Shown in pieces: positions 1 to 9,463 of a stretch of DNA of 64,000 nt. A model generated the notes under the pieces. The model made no database searches. It was not told the DNA's origin and saw only the letters and a program-made list of their open reading frames with translations. The DNA comes from JADKBO01 sp965230345. Its GTDB lineage: Bacteria; Bacteroidota; Bacteroidia; Chitinophagales; Saprospiraceae. The first letter of the stretch is position 1. Every line of letters begins with the position of its first letter. A program made the translations under genes and the position numbers. The stretch spans positions 1,550,001-1,614,000 of the forward strand of contig CBDDKR010000002.1 in NCBI GenBank assembly GCA_965230345.1, read 5' to 3'.

Positions 1-195
1 AATAGTTCATGTTGCCTTGTTAGGCGTATGGGTATATATACAGTTTTATTGATATTGCTTGTCTAAATAGGTCTAATGTATAAATCTTTCTACGCTATAT
101 TTATTGAAGAGGGTTGATGTATTACTAAAACGTAGATCTACATATTCTCAGCACTTTGAATTGATATAGTATTATTCCAACGAATGTTTTTTGGA

Positions 196-1371
196 TTAGT
201 TTTTTGTTTCTGAAGCAGGAAGGGATATCACGAATGTTGTTTTTTCATGTGGTACGGAGTTTTTGACATAAATCTTACCTTTGTGATACTCTTCGATGAT
301 TCTTTTGGATAGAGATAACCCAAGGCCCCATCCTCTTTTCTTTGTACTGTAACCAGGTTGAAATATAGTTTTGAATCTATTGTGTTCGATGCCTTTCCCT
401 GTATCTGAAAATTCGATCAATACATTGTTGTTTTCCAGACTGATGTGATAGGAAAGCGTTCCTTTACCTCCCATTGAATCAAGAGAATTTCGCATCAAAT
501 TTTCCACTACCCAATCGAATAAATGAGCATTTATATCAGAGAAGTATTTTCCTGTATTTTCATATTTATAATCAAAAACTATGTTCTTAGCTGCACGTTG
601 GCTCATGTATTTCTGCATCGATCTAATTTGTTCTACTAGATCAGTTTGAGTCAATTCTGGAGCAGATCCAATTTTCGAGAAACGATCCGCAACGAGATCG
701 AGTCGATTTACATCTTTTTGTAGTTCAGTTACAACCATTTTTTGATCATCGTCCAAAGTAGTATTTTCTTTGAGGTATTGAATCCATGCAATGATAGCAG
801 AGATGGGTGTCCCCAATTGATGGGCTGTTTCTTTGGCCATGCCCACCCAAACACGATTTTGCTCGGCTTTACGGGATGAACTAAACAAGAAATATCCAAG
901 ACTTATAAATGACACAACAAGGAGAAGCTGGACAATAGGATAGAACCTGATGTAATTGAGTAAGGGAGAATTAAAATAATAGACCTCATCGACATAACCA
1001 CCTGCTAGACTTTTATGGGGTTTTTTCCCTGAGGATAAAAAGGATTCAACCTTCTTTTTTAGAAATTCTTGATCAGTGTTTTGATTTTCGGAAAAGTTGT
1101 ATCCTACTAACATTCCTTGATCATCCTTGAAAATAACAGGTAAAGCGAATGTTCTTACTACTTTATCCTGAAAGGTCATGTCCTTGTTGTATTCATTATT
1201 GTTAAGTAGAGAGTCTAATGCTGAATTGTACAAAACGTAGTTTTTCTCCTCTACTTCTCTAAGCGAATCTGCTAAATAATTTGAATAAACCAATGTTATC
1301 AATAGGATGAGACATCCTAAGATTACTAGAAATATCTTGGCATTGGATCGTTTCTTATAGATGTTATTCAT
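196..1371 (-). CDS. Sensor histidine kinase, membrane-bound
   Basis: This is a 391-residue two-component sensor kinase. Two membrane helices (about residues 13-31 and 144-163) enclose a periplasmic sensor region of about 110 residues with no recognisable domain. The cytoplasmic part has the HisKA H-box with phospho-acceptor His184 in the context AKETAHQLGTP, a form common in Bacteroidota, and then a HATPase_c domain with the N-box (VVENLMRNSLDSM, about 288-300), the G1 box DTGKGI (323-328) and a glycine-rich GWGLGLSLS stretch near 347-355. There is no HAMP domain and no receiver domain. No response regulator lies next to it, so its partner is elsewhere. It is the last gene of a minus-strand run and starts 45 bp after the gene upstream. 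The signal and target are unknown. Confidence 0.9.
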   Translation of the reverse strand: MNNIYKKRSNAKIFLVILGCLILLITLVYSNYLADSLREVEEKNYVLYNSALDSLLNNNEYNKDMTFQDKVVRTFALPVIFKDDQGMLVGYNFSENQNTDQEFLKKKVESFLSSGKKPHKSLAGGYVDEVYYFNSPLLNYIRFYPIVQLLLVVSFISLGYFLFSSSRKAEQNRVWVGMAKETAHQLGTPISAIIAWIQYLKENTTLDDDQKMVVTELQKDVNRLDLVADRFSKIGSAPELTQTDLVEQIRSMQKYMSQRAAKNIVFDYKYENTGKYFSDINAHLFDWVVENLMRNSLDSMGGKGTLSYHISLENNNVLIEFSDTGKGIEHNRFKTIFQPGYSTKKRGWGLGLSLSKRIIEEYHKGKIYVKNSVPHEKTTFVISLPASETKN

Positions 1372-1416
1372 ACCAAGGATTAAACGATAATCAATGTGAT
1401 TTTAATATTGGAAAGA

Positions 1417-2427
1417 TTAATTCTTTACATCAAAATAGTATAAAAGCCTTGTTTGCCATTTGCTAGGGTCCTTGATTTCAACAGCGTCTGTTACATATTC
1501 CTCTACGATAGGAAGTTTTTTGAAATATCCGCGATCTCTCATATAAGCTTTTGCTGCCCTATGAGCTTTTTCGATTCCACTTTTATCTCCGAAATAATCT
1601 ATGGTTACAGCATTACTTCTTGGTAAGGTAATGGAGACCAAGCCTTCCATTGAAAACTCAGCATTTAGTGGAACAGCCGCAGCTACATCTGATTCTTGAT
1701 TGCTATTGTTTCGTTCATAAAAAAGAGCAGATGGTTTGCCGTTCATCATGACACCTTCATCTTGGATTTTCTTGAATATAGACGTCATGTTTTGGGCATA
1801 AAAGTTATTAACTTCATCTGATGCTACGATATCACGATTGCTTAAATAATATTTTTCAGGTTCATCGGATTCTTTGATTTGAAAGCCGTAGTATTTACCA
1901 TTTTTACGTTCTTCAATCACTTTTTCCATATGATCAAAACTCTTTTCATATGAATTGAAAACACTTCTTTTAAAGAACCATTTCATTAGATTATACGGGA
2001 ATCCCATGTGTGACTTCATTGTCATTTTAACCTTGGTTTTTGAAGACTCATTTGCGAATTCATATTTGACAAGACTCTCATCCATATCACCAAATTGCAA
2101 GGTTGCAACAATACTATCAGATTTGTATACATTTCTAAAAGACAATTGACCTTCACCTGATTTCTCACTTGCCCAGGTATAAAAAGCTCCTTTTCCCATT
2201 GTGACAGGGCTAAAATGCAGCTCAATTTCAGGATCATCAATCACCCAATTGTTCCAAAGGGGAACATCTTTCATGTCATTCATTAGATTGAAAAGATATT
2301 CCTTAGGAGCATTAAACTCGCGTTCTGCTTCTACCTTCAAATCACCAGATAAAAACAATCCAGCTATTAATATAAGTGCGAATATTATCGCAATTACTAA
2401 TCCAATTTTTTTCAAAATATTCATCAT
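1417..2427 (-). CDS. SRPBCC (polyketide-cyclase-like) protein with GyrI-like C-terminal domain
   Basis: A 336-residue protein with an N-terminal membrane helix (about residues 9-28), a START/SRPBCC-type domain (about 31-175; it opens with an AEREFNAPKEYLFNL motif typical of polyketide-cyclase-like proteins) and a C-terminal region (about 185-334) that looks like the GyrI/BacR effector-binding fold. This architecture is common in Bacteroidota and is thought to bind small hydrophobic ligands; no catalytic role is visible. The ORF starts with two adjacent ATG codons, so the exact start may be one codon later. It lies 73 bp downstream of hemJ and 45 bp upstream of the histidine kinase, so it is probably co-transcribed with them. 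Domain assignment is by pattern recognition only. Confidence 0.78.
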   Translation of the reverse strand: MMNILKKIGLVIAIIFALILIAGLFLSGDLKVEAEREFNAPKEYLFNLMNDMKDVPLWNNWVIDDPEIELHFSPVTMGKGAFYTWASEKSGEGQLSFRNVYKSDSIVATLQFGDMDESLVKYEFANESSKTKVKMTMKSHMGFPYNLMKWFFKRSVFNSYEKSFDHMEKVIEERKNGKYYGFQIKESDEPEKYYLSNRDIVASDEVNNFYAQNMTSIFKKIQDEGVMMNGKPSALFYERNNSNQESDVAAAVPLNAEFSMEGLVSITLPRSNAVTIDYFGDKSGIEKAHRAAKAYMRDRGYFKKLPIVEEYVTDAVEIKDPSKWQTRLLYYFDVKN

Positions 2428-2500
2428 TCAAACAAATTAACCACTTTCCAATAAACAGACGAATGCCTGAATAGATTTAACAATCTTTTTACAAAGTTAA

Positions 2501-3058
2501 TTACTTTATTGGTTGTGATTTACTCCGAATGTATTTATAAAATTTTGTGAGTAGAATCAGTACGACGATTATCAACAAGATTGAAAGGAATAATGTAGTC
2601 AAATTGATGCCGTTTTTGAATACGGCAATTGAAACTATAGTAATCATAAATACTGTTGGTACTTCATTGAATAATCGGAATCCCATTGATGAAAAATCGA
2701 GTCGTTCTGCCTTAAGTTTTGATATGATCGACTTGCAGTACCAATGGTAAAAAGTGAGCAATCCAACCAAAGATAGTTTATAGTGGAGCCAAATACTTTC
2801 TTGGAGGTAGGTCCAGCCCCTAGCATGTATCATTAGTAGACCAAAAATCCATGTAATAATTAAAGCTGGGTTCATAATAATCTTATAAACCCTATTTTCC
2901 ATCAACTCAAATTGCTTGGTCAATATTTCTTTTACTCTATTTTCAGCATCGAGTGCTTCGCGGTGATAAACGAACATTCTTCCTAAGTAAAACAATCCAG
3001 CAAACCAGGAAATGAGGCCAACAAAATGAACAATTTTATAGATGAAAAATGCACTCAT
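2501..3058 (-). CDS. hemJ: Protoporphyrinogen IX oxidase HemJ (CopD/UPF0093 family)
   Basis: A 185-residue polytopic membrane protein of the HemJ family, which oxidises protoporphyrinogen IX to protoporphyrin IX in haem synthesis. Seen in the sequence: the diagnostic N-terminal stretch KIVHFVGLISWFAGLFYLGR with conserved His11, Trp18, Arg27 and a following YH (31-32), the second helix motif MNPALIITWIFGL, and the LHYKLSLVGLL helix with a conserved lysine at 94. Four to five hydrophobic segments are present. Length is close to that usual in the family. It begins 3 bp after the upstream DUF5723 gene, so it is part of the same operon; haem genes are not otherwise present here. The cell also encodes several c-type haem proteins in this window, which fits a need for haem. 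Confidence 0.88.
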   Translation of the reverse strand: MSAFFIYKIVHFVGLISWFAGLFYLGRMFVYHREALDAENRVKEILTKQFELMENRVYKIIMNPALIITWIFGLLMIHARGWTYLQESIWLHYKLSLVGLLTFYHWYCKSIISKLKAERLDFSSMGFRLFNEVPTVFMITIVSIAVFKNGINLTTLFLSILLIIVVLILLTKFYKYIRSKSQPIK

Positions 3059-3061
3059 TGG

Positions 3062-4348
3062 TTAAATGTTTAAATATCCGCCAACTCTTAAGGACATGCT
3101 TCTAAAAGATTCAGGAGCAAATGCAGCCAAAGCATTGCTTGTCAAGGCATAAAGATGTATTGGTCCAAAATCAAAGGTAACATGCCCACCAATATTCATC
3201 ATGGATTTGTCGCGATATGAAATTGATGCACCTATGTCAAACCATTTTAAAAATGGTCTTTCTATTGATACTGTGGCATAAATGTCTGACCCATCATGCA
3301 ACGCTGTATAGGAAGCAACCGCCCCCATTTTATAAGTTTGATTAAGCTTGAATTGTGCTCCTACATTGAATTTAGGACTCAAAGATGAGTTGTAATTCTT
3401 CTGCGTCTTCTTAAAATCAATCAGTGCCTTAAGTGAGTCTTCAACAGAATAGTCCTGATCAGAATTTATAAATTCAACTACATCGATACCATTGTATTCA
3501 TGCACGCCTTCAATAGTGTAACTATGAGCATCATTGTCCCAAGATATCATGCCTAAGTCTAAGACACTTACAAACCACTTGATTCGTCCAGTGTTGTTGC
3601 TGATTCCAAAATCTAGCCCAGCACCCCAATTGTTGCTAAATAAGGACGAAGTACTAAATCGCTCTAATCGTACATCATAATCATCTACTGAGGTATAATC
3701 TACGGCATTAGCGGCAAGTATTTCCAAGTCCGAATCCACTGTGATCTGATATATATCATCACTTGTAGAGAGGTTGTACTTGTTTTTGTCGGTTTGAATA
3801 TTTTGAGCACCATTAATGACTTTTGCTCGAACTCCAAATCTTAGGTTTTTCCACTTTTTAGATAGACCAAGAAAGAATTCATTGTAGGATTGAACTTGAA
3901 ATGATGGTGACAATTTCATAGTTTCTCCAACGGTATTGCCGACTCCAAGTAAATGAATTAAGTCTCTTTCATACAAGGATGATGCTTCCATATTCATTGA
4001 ATGTCCTGCACTAAGGATGAGACTTCCTGTTTTATAGGCTAATTCGATGGTTTTTAATTGTTCGTTAAATCTGAATGTGTTTTTATCATCGATTTTGTCT
4101 TGAACTTCACTTAAATACAGCACTTTTTTATCTCCTTCATCCTTGAATGCCTGATTTAATGTGAAACCACTATTGCCCATATCGATCTTATAACTCCCAA
4201 CGCCTAAGGTCCATTTTTTCTGTACGTCAAAAGCAGGATTGATCGAACTTTGAGGCAGGTCGTTTATAAATATCAGCGCATTATCCTGAGCAATAAATGG
4301 GGAACTATACAATAGTGTGATTAGTGTAAATAGAATGATCCTTTGCAT
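3062..4348 (-). CDS. DUF5723-type outer-membrane protein
   Basis: A 428-residue predicted outer-membrane beta-barrel protein. It has an N-terminal signal peptide (cleavage probably after about residue 20, before QDNAL), then the segment INDLPQSSINPAFDVQKKW; the NPA motif followed by alternating hydrophobic strands is seen in the DUF5723 family and resembles the opening of PorP/SprF proteins. The C-terminus is amphipathic (LRVGGYLNI), consistent with a last barrel strand. Function is unknown. It follows a lipoprotein gene with an 8-bp gap, which suggests the two products act together at the outer membrane. Family assignment rests on the INPA opening and overall strand pattern. Confidence 0.72.
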   Translation of the reverse strand: MQRIILFTLITLLYSSPFIAQDNALIFINDLPQSSINPAFDVQKKWTLGVGSYKIDMGNSGFTLNQAFKDEGDKKVLYLSEVQDKIDDKNTFRFNEQLKTIELAYKTGSLILSAGHSMNMEASSLYERDLIHLLGVGNTVGETMKLSPSFQVQSYNEFFLGLSKKWKNLRFGVRAKVINGAQNIQTDKNKYNLSTSDDIYQITVDSDLEILAANAVDYTSVDDYDVRLERFSTSSLFSNNWGAGLDFGISNNTGRIKWFVSVLDLGMISWDNDAHSYTIEGVHEYNGIDVVEFINSDQDYSVEDSLKALIDFKKTQKNYNSSLSPKFNVGAQFKLNQTYKMGAVASYTALHDGSDIYATVSIERPFLKWFDIGASISYRDKSMMNIGGHVTFDFGPIHLYALTSNALAAFAPESFRSMSLRVGGYLNI

Positions 4349-4356
4349 GCTCTCAA

Positions 4357-5871
4357 TTATTTAAGTTGGATTAATGCGCCCAATTTGACACTTACACTAT
4401 AATCATCATACAGCCATAAATTACCGCTGTAATCTTCTGTGTTATTCAGACCAACATGCGTTTCTACTTTTGTAGATTCCAGAATATTGGTAAGTTTTTC
4501 TTCCGTTACTTCGGTAAATTTAGTAACGGGTTTATAATTAGTCGTTTTTTGATCGCTTCCCAATTCAGCTGCTTCTACAATAAACCAGCTTGAGTCAAAA
4601 AGCGAATCAAGTATTTTATTATTGTCATCCATGAAATAAAGTTGGACCTTGACATCCGCGGGGAATTGATTTTCTATTATGGTTTTAAACTCTACAGATT
4701 TGGCATCTTCTAGTTCAGATAGATCTGCTTCAGAATCATTTTTGACAACAAAATATCTAGCAGCTCCTAGTAAAGGAATTTCAACATTTACATCAACTGT
4801 AAAGTAAGAATTTGAATCAACAAAATTGACTATTTCAGTGTCCTTATCTGGATTGGCAATGGCATCAATGTCATAGTTTAATTCTACAATTTTATCTTTA
4901 AAGAGCTCTTTTATATTAGAGTTTTGTTGTGAAAATGAAAATGATGTTTGCTTGATTTCTCCTCTTTCTTCAATTGTGGGATATCCGAAGTCAATACCTT
5001 TGTCTATGTATTCACTCTCAAGATTTAATTCACCATTGCTTAATGTAGAAAGAGTTATAAAATTAATTTTAGATCGTACAGGAAAACCAATTGAATTCTC
5101 TACGACTATATTCATTCTAGGGTCGTCAAATTCTATTCCTCCACTTACCCATTCGTCAAATAACCCAATACCAATATCGCTTCCGTCTATATCAAATACC
5201 TGATACGCAAAATATCCTTCCAAGTAGTCGAATTCCAATACATCAACCCTCATGGATGCGTAATCGAATTTTATTTTTTCGCCATCTTCATTGTACGCCT
5301 CGTAAACAAATCGAATTTTATTGTCCTCAGGTATTACGAGTGTTCCCTTAAGTGATGTTAATTCTGTAAAAAAACCATTCGGCTCATCGGTAATTTCTAC
5401 ATCGTAATCTTTACTCCAGACTTTTCCATCTTTAGTCATTTGAGGTAGGGTCATTTTGACTTTGTAATTCCCTTTTTTCTCATGCCTAAAATTGAAGAAT
5501 AATTGAGTATCACCAAATTCTCCTTTATGAATATCATATTTTTCTTCTATGGGCAGAGGAACTAAGGAATTGGTATCGGGTAATGGGTAATCTGTTAGTC
5601 CAGGTACTGGTGGGAAAATATCTTTACTGGTTTGACGTACGACTTCTCCATTGTAGAAAAGAGTAATTTTCCCTTGATCGTCTATTTTAACAGCTGTGCC
5701 TTCGGATCCAACCTTGTCGACTACGGTGCCAATACTGACCTCGCTGTCTATAATGGGGATTGCAATTTTTTGATCCGTTCCGAATGTGGCATTTTCATAG
5801 GCGTCTTGATCAATACAACCTATCCATACCAATACTAGGGCTAATATGGTGATATATTTAATAGCTTTCAT
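4357..5871 (-). CDS. Secreted lipoprotein of unknown function, partner of DUF5723 gene
   Basis: A 504-residue protein with a clear lipoprotein signal: a hydrophobic stretch ending in VWIGC, with the lipidated cysteine at residue 19. The mature part is acidic and beta-rich, with no motif I recognise. It contains short repeating themes (VDSNSYFTVDVNVEIPLLGAA; FPADVKVQLYFMDD) that resemble beta-sandwich modules. It sits directly upstream (8 bp) of the DUF5723 barrel gene and 7 bp downstream of the beta-CASP nuclease gene, in one transcription unit. A two-component outer-membrane system of barrel plus lipoprotein is the simplest inference; there is no direct evidence for the substrate. Confidence 0.7.
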   Translation of the reverse strand: MKAIKYITILALVLVWIGCIDQDAYENATFGTDQKIAIPIIDSEVSIGTVVDKVGSEGTAVKIDDQGKITLFYNGEVVRQTSKDIFPPVPGLTDYPLPDTNSLVPLPIEEKYDIHKGEFGDTQLFFNFRHEKKGNYKVKMTLPQMTKDGKVWSKDYDVEITDEPNGFFTELTSLKGTLVIPEDNKIRFVYEAYNEDGEKIKFDYASMRVDVLEFDYLEGYFAYQVFDIDGSDIGIGLFDEWVSGGIEFDDPRMNIVVENSIGFPVRSKINFITLSTLSNGELNLESEYIDKGIDFGYPTIEERGEIKQTSFSFSQQNSNIKELFKDKIVELNYDIDAIANPDKDTEIVNFVDSNSYFTVDVNVEIPLLGAARYFVVKNDSEADLSELEDAKSVEFKTIIENQFPADVKVQLYFMDDNNKILDSLFDSSWFIVEAAELGSDQKTTNYKPVTKFTEVTEEKLTNILESTKVETHVGLNNTEDYSGNLWLYDDYSVSVKLGALIQLK

Positions 5872-5878
5872 AAGTGGT

Positions 5879-7291
5879 TTATTTCAACTTGAAAATTTGT
5901 CCTTCGCTTGGTATATCAACGTTTTTAAAACCTGATTTTTCCAAATAATCTTTAAATTTCTTTTGAGTTTTTATCTCTCCATGTACCAAGAAGACATTTT
6001 TGACCTTATCTTTTTGATTTTTGATATGATCGAGAATCTCAGATCTATCACCGTGTGCGGAGAAAGAATCCATAATTCTAATGTCAGCCTTTACCATTTT
6101 CCATTCGCCAAAAAGTCGGATAGCCTGTGCTCCCGATCGCAATATTCCTCCCGGCGTATCAGGGCTGCAATAACCTACTATAAGAATGGTATTCTTTTCG
6201 TTTTCAATATTATTCGCGAGGTGGTGTTTTACTCTTCCCGCATTCATCATTCCAGAGGAACTAATGATAATGCAAGGTTCGTCTCTATTATTAAGTTCTT
6301 TGGATTTTTCTACTTCTCGAATGTAGGTCAAATCGCCAAATCCAAAAGGATTAGGGTCCTTCAATAAATAGGTGTTCAAATTGTCATCGTAACATTCTGG
6401 ATGAGCTCCAAAGACTTCTGTAGCATTAACAGCAAGAGGACTATCTACGTAGACTTTTATTTTAGGAAGTAATCCATTGGTTTCCATTCGGTCCAGCATA
6501 TATACGATTTCTTGGGTTCGTCCGACGCTAAATGCTGGAATGATCAATTTCCCTTTTTTCTTAATACAGGTTTCTTTAATGATTTCTAAAAAGAGATGAG
6601 ATTGTTCAGGGGTGGATTCGTGCTCTTTATCACCATATGTAGATTCACAAATCAAGTAATCTACTGGTGGAAGAGGTTTCGGGTCACGTAATATTGGGCG
6701 ATCAGGTCTTCCAATATCACCTGTAAATCCAATAAATTGATCTTTATATTCTCCTTTTACTTTGATGACAATGCCTGCGCTACCAAGAATATGACCAGCA
6801 TCTTTGTACAAAATCTCTACTCCATCTGTGATTGGTTGCCACTGATTATAACTCATAGTGACAAATTTGTCCATTACAGGTTTTACATCTTTAACGGTAT
6901 ATAGAGGCATTCGAAATGCCTTACTCCTTTTCCGCTTTTTACGTGCTAAACGTTTATTATAGTATTCGACATCTCTTTCCTGAATAAATGCACTATCTAA
7001 TAACATAATGGCACAAAGACTTCTTGTAGCATGTGTGCTATAGATTGCTCCTTTAAATCCATCTTTTACCAATTTTGGAATTCTCCCGGTATGATCAATA
7101 TGGGCATGAGATAAAACTAGGGCGTCTATTTCCGATGGGTCAAAATGCCAATTGTTGTTTTTTTCCCAAATGTCTTTTGCATATCCTTGAAATAATCCAC
7201 AGTCAAGCAAAATTTTGTACCCATTGTCGAGCGTAAGTAGGTGTGCACTCCCTGTTACATATTGGGCCGCCCCACAAAACTGAATTTTCAT
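5879..7291 (-). CDS. MBL-fold beta-CASP RNA-processing exonuclease-like protein
   Basis: A 470-residue metallo-beta-lactamase fold protein with the beta-CASP insertion. The zinc-binding motif HAHIDH is at residues 62-67, followed by further ligand motifs AGHILGSAG, ESTYGDKEH, the beta-CASP segment FSVGRTQEIVYML, and the C-terminal SFSAHGDRSE and VHGE motifs that place this in the RNA-metabolising Ysh1/CPSF73-like group found in bacteria. Such enzymes cleave RNA using two zinc ions in the cytoplasm. A lysine/arginine-rich patch (RLARKKRKRSKAFR, about 115-128) may contact nucleic acid. It is the first gene of the minus-strand run ending with the histidine kinase. Substrate specificity cannot be read from sequence. 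Confidence 0.87.
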   Translation of the reverse strand: MKIQFCGAAQYVTGSAHLLTLDNGYKILLDCGLFQGYAKDIWEKNNNWHFDPSEIDALVLSHAHIDHTGRIPKLVKDGFKGAIYSTHATRSLCAIMLLDSAFIQERDVEYYNKRLARKKRKRSKAFRMPLYTVKDVKPVMDKFVTMSYNQWQPITDGVEILYKDAGHILGSAGIVIKVKGEYKDQFIGFTGDIGRPDRPILRDPKPLPPVDYLICESTYGDKEHESTPEQSHLFLEIIKETCIKKKGKLIIPAFSVGRTQEIVYMLDRMETNGLLPKIKVYVDSPLAVNATEVFGAHPECYDDNLNTYLLKDPNPFGFGDLTYIREVEKSKELNNRDEPCIIISSSGMMNAGRVKHHLANNIENEKNTILIVGYCSPDTPGGILRSGAQAIRLFGEWKMVKADIRIMDSFSAHGDRSEILDHIKNQKDKVKNVFLVHGEIKTQKKFKDYLEKSGFKNVDIPSEGQIFKLK

Positions 7292-7416
7292 AAAAAGATT
7301 ATTGATCTCAGCTGGAAAGATAAGAAAGAATTAGCTAATTGATAAGTTTGTAATCAAGCTAACCCATTAGATCAAAGGCATTTCGAATTAAGTATGAATA
7401 ATGAAGATCGTATTCT

Positions 7417-7902
7417 CTAATTCTCGATGGCATCAACCTTTTGAAATTCTACCGTTACATTTTGCCAATAATCTTTTGGGTTTAGTATCCAGAGAGGATA
7501 AGCTTCCAATTTGAAATAGTCTTCATTTAATTGAAGGAATTTGAAGGTAAGAGGGCCACCATATTTCTGAGTAATCTCAAGATTCTTGGTCTTTTCATTG
7601 ATAGAAAAGTAAATACTGTTATTATAATCAGAACAGGTTGTGTCTCCAAACTCTACATGACCATAATAGTAGTTGTTGTTTTTTTCCGAAATGTAATAAT
7701 ATACGTTTTGATAACAAGCATCAAGTTGGGACAATACATCCGTATTAGTTTCTCCCGAATCATTAAAATCTATGGGTTGATCGCTTTCCCAAGAGATAAG
7801 TTTCCAATATCCTGTATTAAGAGTTGATGACTCAAGTTCAGCTGTTTTATTGGTCGAACATCCAATGGAAATTAACAAGAACACAAATAGGATTACTCTC
7901 AT
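7417..7902 (-). CDS. Small lipoprotein of unknown function
   Basis: A 161-residue protein with a type II signal peptide (FLLISIGC, lipidated Cys15). The mature sequence is rich in Tyr, Asn and acidic residues and has two further cysteines (in QLDACYQN and TTCSDYN). It contains a YWKLISWESDQP segment that recalls small lipocalin-like META or DUF4488-type lipoproteins, but I cannot assign a family. It is separated from the upstream barrel gene by 196 bp that include a short remnant of coding-like sequence, so co-transcription with the sigma-factor cluster is uncertain. Confidence 0.6.
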   Translation of the reverse strand: MRVILFVFLLISIGCSTNKTAELESSTLNTGYWKLISWESDQPIDFNDSGETNTDVLSQLDACYQNVYYYISEKNNNYYYGHVEFGDTTCSDYNNSIYFSINEKTKNLEITQKYGGPLTFKFLQLNEDYFKLEAYPLWILNPKDYWQNVTVEFQKVDAIEN

Positions 7903-7921
7903 AAGATGAAAATATTGGGTT

Positions 7922-7939
7922 TGTTTGGATTAAAAACGA
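7922..7939. repeat. 18-bp direct repeat, copy 1 (matches 3' end of the barrel gene)
   Basis: An exact 18-bp copy of the sequence that forms the 3' end of the beta-barrel gene at 8091-8108. On the minus strand both copies read ...CGTTTTTAATCC..., so each ends a reading frame in Arg-Phe-stop. The copies are 169 bp apart. In copy 1 the open frame is only 32 codons (7930-8028) and ends FPVFFGNIVFRF, which looks like a last beta-barrel strand without a gene attached. This may be the eroded tail of a duplicated outer-membrane protein gene. Confidence 0.6.
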
Positions 7940-8090
7940 AACACAATATTACCAAAGAAAACCGGAAAGTTTTGTCTTAATTCAGACGAATGCCAACTTA
8001 CTCTTCTCTTCTGTTTGGAATCAATACTCTAACACCAATCACGCAGTCGCATGATTAAAGACTGTATTATGTTAGATTTTCTTAGATTCC

Positions 8091-8108
8091 TGTTTGGATT
8101 AAAAACGA
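8091..8108. repeat. 18-bp direct repeat, copy 2 (3' end of the barrel gene)
   Basis: Second copy of the exact 18-bp repeat described at 7922-7939. It contains the stop codon and last two codons of the gene ending at 8099, plus 8 bp downstream. Confidence 0.6.
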
Positions 8109-9463
8109 TACTCGTATCCAAAACTAACTGCGGTAGTTCTTAAAAATTCTTCTAGATCGTAATTCGCATTAGTTATACTTCTAAGACCATATTGATATCT
8201 CAACATTCCATAAAAAGAGTGTCTGTTACTTAAGTTGTATTTGGCGCCAATACCAAAACGTAGTGATTGATTCCATCTGTTTCTATATACGGTTGAATTC
8301 TGATTAACAAGAGATAATTCGTTATCAATAGTATGACCAGAAAATGTTGATCTGAAGTGGGTCAAAAGACCTATTTCACCTTGAATTCCCCAATTTCTAA
8401 TTTTATAATTATACCCGATAAGCAAAGGTATAGAGAGGGATCTATGGTAATTGTAATATTTAGATGTGGTAACTATATTTTGTGTTCCTTCTACAATTTT
8501 TAATCCTCTATTCAGAGTGTCACCGGCATAATTGATGTATACTTCTTCAGGAATAGTATCCGTGATGATTTGAGTTTTTTGACTCACATGATTCATTGAT
8601 TCGCTCCATTGACCATATTGTAGACCAGCGCCTAAATAGATATTCGAATTAAGGTAATACTTAGTGCCAATGCCAAATCCAATGTATTCAAGACTGCTAA
8701 TTTTTGATGTTTTATAGTCAAGTAGACGTTCCCCATTTACTTTATTTTCAAAGGTCTTATTATATAAGCCAGCCTCAGCTTCAATCCAAGCAGACCATCT
8801 AGTTGGAGAAGGTTGGGGTAAAATATTGGAAATATCAGTATTCGTCAAGCTCATACCAAATTCTTCTATTGGAATATCAAGAAAACTTGATGGAATAGCT
8901 TCTATTTTGCTTAATGCCCGCATATCTTTTACTTCTTCGATATGCATTGGCTGAAGAGTATTATTCCATACTATTGTTTCCTCAGTAGACAAATCCGTGG
9001 ATTCCGATTGTGTTTTAGTTGATTCTTCGGAAGTAATGACATTCTGAATTTTAGATGTAGTGCTTGATTTAGTTTGATTTATACTAATATTAGATTTTAT
9101 GCCATCGTTTTGCGGTGTACTTGATGAAGACTGATTTGAATTTGGAATGGGTTGTGGATTTTGTGTGATGGTGTGGTCAATAGATGAAGTTTGATTGTCA
9201 ACGGAATGAATTGAATTAGAGTGATTTTGATTTTTGTTTATTGCCAAAGATGGCGTTTGGTTGTTCGTTGAATCGTTGGAAATAAGATAAAGCACGGCTG
9301 CAATACCAATTATAGATAATGTGCCTAAAAACCAGTAAATAAAACCGCGTTTTCTTTTCTTTTTTTCCAATCCAAGATCTTTCCAAAGTTGATCTTTGTC
9401 TAGATACTCTTCATGGGATTGTAATTTATCCTTAAAATAATCTTCTAATCTATCTTTTCCCAT
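8099..9463 (-). CDS. Sigma-factor-linked protein: inner-membrane helix plus C-terminal beta-barrel
   Basis: A 454-residue protein with an unusual layout. Residues 1-40 are charged and likely cytoplasmic (LEDYFKDKL...LWKDLGLEKKKRKR), 41-61 form one membrane helix (FIYWFLGTLSIIGIAAVLYL), about 65-215 are a low-complexity Ser/Thr/Asn/Gln-rich linker, and about 223-454 are an OMP_b-brl type outer-membrane barrel ending in YEYRF. The first half has the length and topology of an anti-sigma factor, but no zinc-binding ZAS motif. Its start overlaps the ECF sigma gene by 19 bp, which implies translational coupling and a regulatory link. I infer an envelope sensor that could connect the outer membrane to the sigma factor; this is not proven. 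There is no cleavable signal peptide: the helix is preceded by about 40 polar residues. Confidence 0.75.
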   Translation of the reverse strand: MGKDRLEDYFKDKLQSHEEYLDKDQLWKDLGLEKKKRKRGFIYWFLGTLSIIGIAAVLYLISNDSTNNQTPSLAINKNQNHSNSIHSVDNQTSSIDHTITQNPQPIPNSNQSSSSTPQNDGIKSNISINQTKSSTTSKIQNVITSEESTKTQSESTDLSTEETIVWNNTLQPMHIEEVKDMRALSKIEAIPSSFLDIPIEEFGMSLTNTDISNILPQPSPTRWSAWIEAEAGLYNKTFENKVNGERLLDYKTSKISSLEYIGFGIGTKYYLNSNIYLGAGLQYGQWSESMNHVSQKTQIITDTIPEEVYINYAGDTLNRGLKIVEGTQNIVTTSKYYNYHRSLSIPLLIGYNYKIRNWGIQGEIGLLTHFRSTFSGHTIDNELSLVNQNSTVYRNRWNQSLRFGIGAKYNLSNRHSFYGMLRYQYGLRSITNANYDLEEFLRTTAVSFGYEYRF

